Positions 12,624-14,967 of a DNA stretch of 14,967 nt are shown piece by piece. A program made the position numbers and the translations under genes. How positions within the stretch are numbered: the first letter of the stretch is position 1; each line of letters begins with the position of its first letter. The notes under the pieces were generated by a model, which was not told the DNA's origin, searched no databases, and saw only the letters and a program-made list of their open reading frames with translations. The stretch is taken from the NCBI GenBank assembly GCA_025456165.1, contig JALOLI010000003.1, positions 1 through 14,967 of the forward strand. Direction: 5' to 3'. Source of the DNA: Acidimicrobiia bacterium (lineage in GTDB: Bacteria; Actinomycetota; Acidimicrobiia; UBA5794; UBA11373).

Positions 12624-13115
12624 ATGCTCACCGAGACCTTCGACCTCGCAACCGACGGCCGGCCCATGGGGCTGCGCAAGAACATCGCCCTCATCGCCCA
12701 CGACAACCGCAAGCAGGACCTGGTGGAGTGGGCCCGGTTCAACCGGGGACTGCTGGCGGCCCACGACCTCAGCGCCACCGGGACCACGGGGGCTCTCCTG
12801 GCGCGAGAGCTGGACCTCGAGATCAGCCGGGTGCGGAGCGGCCCCCTCGGCGGCGACCAGCAGGTGGGCGCCCGCATCGCCGAAGGCGAACTGGATGTGC
12901 TCATCTTCTTCTGGGACCCCCTGGAGCCACATCCCCACGACGTCGATGTGAAGGCCTTGCTGCGTATCGCCGCCGTCTACAACATCCCCGTCGCCTGCAA
13001 CCGGGCCTCGGCGGACTTCATCATTTCGTCGCCCCTGCTGGGCCTGCCCTACCGGCGGCAGATGGCCGATCACGAGAGGCCCGAGAACGCCGAGCCGGGC
13101 GACGCGATCACCTGA
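12624..13115 (+). CDS. mgsA: Methylglyoxal synthase
   Basis: A 163-residue enzyme converting dihydroxyacetone phosphate to methylglyoxal and phosphate, a bypass of lower glycolysis used when phosphate is short or sugar phosphates build up. All family marks are present: IALIAHDNRKQ (His 26, Lys 30), ATGTTGALLA for phosphate binding, SGPLGGDQQVG with the catalytic Asp 78, and FFWDPLEPHPHDVDVKALLR with the His/Asp set. A tail of about 20 polar residues (RRQMADHERPENAEPGDAIT) closes it, and the length is normal. The start is ATG 12624, with GGGAGG ending four bases upstream. The frame also stays open upstream of this ATG, but that extension looks non-coding. The gene is monocistronic between the sufB hairpin and a palindromic gap. 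The GAPDH-like gene 2 kb upstream also uses triose phosphates. Confidence 0.95.
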   Translation: MLTETFDLATDGRPMGLRKNIALIAHDNRKQDLVEWARFNRGLLAAHDLSATGTTGALLARELDLEISRVRSGPLGGDQQVGARIAEGELDVLIFFWDPLEPHPHDVDVKALLRIAAVYNIPVACNRASADFIISSPLLGLPYRRQMADHERPENAEPGDAIT

Positions 13116-13147
13116 CCAGAAGGGGCAACCTGCGGCAAGGGAATCTT

Positions 13148-13160
13148 GGCCGGCCCGGCC
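13148..13160. repeat. GC palindrome GGCCGG-C-CCGGCC after mgsA
   Basis: A 6-bp palindrome around one base, 33 bases after the mgsA stop. It may fold only poorly because of the single-base centre. A role as transcription end for mgsA is possible but weakly supported. The rest of the 132-base gap before 13248 shows no clear promoter. Confidence 0.3.
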
Positions 13161-13247
13161 GGGGGCCTGCCGGCGGTCAAGTTGCGGGGCGCGCCTCCCG
13201 ATGAGTACCCGATGCCGCCGCAGCGGCGCCGACGCGAGCGAGGCTCC

Positions 13248-13778
13248 ATGGACTGCCAGTTGCAGAACTTGCCCGAAGCCGGTTCCGAGCCGACCCGGGG
13301 CGAGCGCCTCCGGGCGCGAGCCCGGCGCGGCCTCTCCGATCTGGGGGGCAGGGCCGGCCGGGCGCTCCGCGACCCGCGCCTGCTGCTGGAGAAAGCCCAC
13401 CTGGTAGCCCGGCGGGAGCGGCCCGGGTTCCGCGGCGGCCCCGACCCGGTGATCCCCTCGCCTCTTGGGCTCCGGGAGGGGGAGCGGGTAAGGGTGAAGG
13501 CGATGGAGCAGATCCGGGCCACTCTCGACCCGGTGGGCGACTGCCAGGGCCTGGGTTTCATGCCCATCCAGGCGGGCTTCTGCGGCCGGGAGTTCACCGT
13601 CGCCAAGCGGGTCGAGCGCTTCTTCGATGAGCGGACCCGGCGCATGCTCCGCATCCGCAACACCGTGATCCTCGATGGGGTCTACTGCGAGCCGCCGGCC
13701 GATGGGCCCGACGACTACTCCGGCTGCCACCGCACCTGCTTCCTGTTCTGGAAGGAAGCCTGGCTGGAGCGGGTGTGA
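13248..13778 (+). CDS. Conserved protein of unknown function with C-terminal Cys cluster
   Basis: I do not recognise a named function. From ATG 13248 the protein has 176 residues. An Arg-rich, probably helical N-terminal part (1-60) is followed by a compact domain beginning EGERVRVKAMEQIRATLD (about 77-94). GLGFMPIQAGFCGREFTVAKRV then gives Cys 112, NTVILDGVYC gives Cys 147, and SGCHRTCFLFWKEAWLERV gives Cys 160 and 164. Four Cys with a C-x3-C pair suggest metal binding or disulfides. The short beta-rich start resembles a small SH3-like barrel. I recall similar CG-x-F / GC-x2-C-x-FW-E-W proteins beside polysaccharide genes, which fits the coupled GNAT downstream (GTGA overlap). In-frame starts at 13146 (TTG) and 13212 (ATG) exist, but the added residues look non-coding and GAGG lies just before 13248. 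It has no signal peptide or membrane helix. Confidence 0.72.
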   Translation: MDCQLQNLPEAGSEPTRGERLRARARRGLSDLGGRAGRALRDPRLLLEKAHLVARRERPGFRGGPDPVIPSPLGLREGERVRVKAMEQIRATLDPVGDCQGLGFMPIQAGFCGREFTVAKRVERFFDERTRRMLRIRNTVILDGVYCEPPADGPDDYSGCHRTCFLFWKEAWLERV

Positions 13779-14929
13779 CGTTCGCGTCCGGCCTTCGCGT
13801 GGAGGAGATCGCCGCCGCCGGCGAGTTGGGCCGCTACCACGCCGACTGGGACGCCCTGGCGGAGCGGGCCCCGGGCGCCGAGTTGTTCGAGACTCGCCCC
13901 TGGGTCACTGCCTGGCTGGACACCTACTGGGCGGATCGTCCTCTGGCCTTCCTCTTCGTCTACTCCGGCGACACCCTGGTCGGCCTGGCGCCGCTGCTCG
14001 ACGACCGCGACGGGGAGGTCGGCTGCCCGCGCTCGCTGGTCACCCCGGTCAACCCGCATGCCCGGCGGTGCGGTCTGCTGGCCGACGGCGACCCGGGAAC
14101 TGTGGTGGCGGCGATGCTCTCCCATCTGGAGGGCACCCGGCGGGCCTCCCGGATGCGGCTCCGCTGCTGCGATGCCGCCTCGGCCGCCGTCGCCATCATC
14201 GAGGGGCAGGCCCCCCGGTCACTGGTGCGCCGCAAGGACCCCACCCCCATCATCCGGCTGGACGGAGGCTGGGAGGCCTACCTGGCGTCGCGCTCCCGCC
14301 ACCTGCGCCACGAACTCGCCCGCAAGCGCAAGCGGCTCGATCTGGAGTGGGACGCCAAGTGGATCGGCGTGGCCGACGCCGCGGGGGTCGAGCGGGCAAT
14401 GACCGACGTGCTGCGCATCGAGCGGAACAGCTGGAAGGACCGGCAGGGCACCTCGATGGTGTCCGAGCCTTTGGCCGCCGCCTTCTACGCCCGAATGACC
14501 AGATCGTGCGCCGCCCGCGGCTGGTTGCGCGTCGAGCTGCTCTACCTGGATGGGCAGCCCGTGGCTCATCTCCTCGCCGCGGTGCACCGCGGCACCTACT
14601 ACGCCCTGAAGACCTCCTACGACGAGGCCTACCGGGCCTGGTCGCCGGGAATCGTCCTCTTCCAGCACGCCATCCGCAACGCGTTCGAAGCCGGGCTCGC
14701 CACCTTCGACTTCCTCGGGGACGAGTCCCGCTGGAAGGACGAACTGGCCAACGACTTCCGCCATCACGTGGACGCCTGCGCCTTCGCCGGCCCGGCCTGG
14801 CGCTGCCGCTGGGACCGGGTGCGATTGGACCACGTGAAGCCGTTCCTGGAGGCGCGGGCTCCCGGCCTGGCGACTCTGTGCCACCGGGTGCTCGACAAAT
14901 CGACCGGGGCGCCCGGGACGGGGGAGTAG
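13775..14929 (+). CDS. CelD/FemAB-like GNAT acyltransferase
   Basis: A 384-residue protein of the GNAT superfamily group called CelD/BcsL (Acetyltransf_6), linked in other bacteria to exopolysaccharide or envelope modification. The N-terminal half has LFETRPWVTAWLDTYW and an FLFVYSGDTLVGLAPLL strand pair. Then come the RSRHLRHELARKRKRL linker helix (about 171-186), the second GNAT half with WLRVELLYLDGQPVAHLLAAV, YYALKTSYDEAYRAWSPG (acyl-CoA-binding region) and the family-typical FDFLGDESRWKDELAND. The GTG start at 13775 overlaps the TGA of the Cys-protein gene by four bases, so the two are translated together. The stop is TAG at 14927. The substrate is unknown; the acyl acceptor may be a lipid-linked sugar, by analogy. 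The family call is good. Confidence 0.85.
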   Translation: MTFASGLRVEEIAAAGELGRYHADWDALAERAPGAELFETRPWVTAWLDTYWADRPLAFLFVYSGDTLVGLAPLLDDRDGEVGCPRSLVTPVNPHARRCGLLADGDPGTVVAAMLSHLEGTRRASRMRLRCCDAASAAVAIIEGQAPRSLVRRKDPTPIIRLDGGWEAYLASRSRHLRHELARKRKRLDLEWDAKWIGVADAAGVERAMTDVLRIERNSWKDRQGTSMVSEPLAAAFYARMTRSCAARGWLRVELLYLDGQPVAHLLAAVHRGTYYALKTSYDEAYRAWSPGIVLFQHAIRNAFEAGLATFDFLGDESRWKDELANDFRHHVDACAFAGPAWRCRWDRVRLDHVKPFLEARAPGLATLCHRVLDKSTGAPGTGE

Positions 14930-14934
14930 GCCGG

Positions 14935-14967
14935 TCAGAGCCCGCGGGCCAGGGCGTCGAGGAAGGC
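14935..14967 (-). CDS. C-terminal end of a convergent gene (partial)
   Basis: On the minus strand the last 33 bases read AFLDALARGL then TGA (14935-14937). The residues look like a genuine helical protein end, five bases from the GNAT stop in tail-to-tail arrangement. Such FLDAL endings are common in glycosyltransferases, but ten residues are too few to name it. The strand and existence are inferred from codon pattern only. Confidence 0.45.
   Translation of the reverse strand, partial: AFLDALARGL

Noticed and set aside
12423..13730. 435-codon minus-strand open frame across mgsA and the Cys protein
   Set aside because: It covers two separate plus-strand genes and the gap between them, with no sensible protein pattern.

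Overview
This 14,967-base window is very GC-rich and has actinobacterial features: GTG/TTG starts, overlapping GTGA start/stop junctions, TANNNT-type -10 boxes, leaderless starts and long Thr-rich linkers in exported proteins. The Thr-run linkers and overall style resemble the class Acidimicrobiia. That placement is an inference from style, as no rRNA or other marker gene is present. No tRNA, rRNA, CRISPR array, transposase, phage gene or gap above 300 bases was seen. The window looks like ordinary chromosome with several unusual genes.

Layout: (1) 1-2988, minus strand: the N-terminal two thirds of an M3 (thimet oligopeptidase-like) metallopeptidase, cut by the window edge just before its expected HEXXH motif, and upstream of it a membrane-anchored beta-propeller protein with a Thr-rich stalk. 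(2) 3041-5688, plus strand: a two-gene operon joined by a GTGA overlap. It encodes a DUF885-type protein whose metal-binding motif has decayed and a class V PLP enzyme without the cysteine desulfurase signature. The divergent start region between (1) and (2) carries two back-to-back leaderless promoters. (3) 5776-9502: two tandem paralogous secreted proteins made of four DUF11/DUF7507-like repeats with paired cysteines. The first has an extra N-terminal choice-of-anchor-like domain and a Thr/Pro linker. Their promoters and leaders also look duplicated. (4) 9561-10616: an archaeal-type (type II) glyceraldehyde-3-phosphate dehydrogenase homologue. (5) 10641-10868, minus strand: a lone, slightly enlarged translation initiation factor IF-1 with a TTG start. 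(6) 11051-12457: sufB, with no other suf gene beside it, divergent from IF-1 across a perfect 12-bp inverted repeat. (7) 12624-13115: methylglyoxal synthase. (8) 13248-14967: a cysteine-bearing protein of unknown function coupled by GTGA overlap to a CelD/FemAB-like GNAT acyltransferase, then the last codons of a convergent gene.

Genes that may work together: the DUF885-like protein and PLP enzyme (coupled translation), the two repeat proteins (paralogues with matching upstream regions), and the unknown Cys protein with the GNAT (coupled translation, probably cell-envelope glycan work). The GAPDH-like enzyme and methylglyoxal synthase both concern triose phosphates but are not in one operon. 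No complete new system is proven. The best leads are the degenerate peptidase/PLP pair, the duplicated secreted repeat locus with its shared upstream block, the archaeal-type GAPDH homologue and the Cys-protein/GNAT pair.
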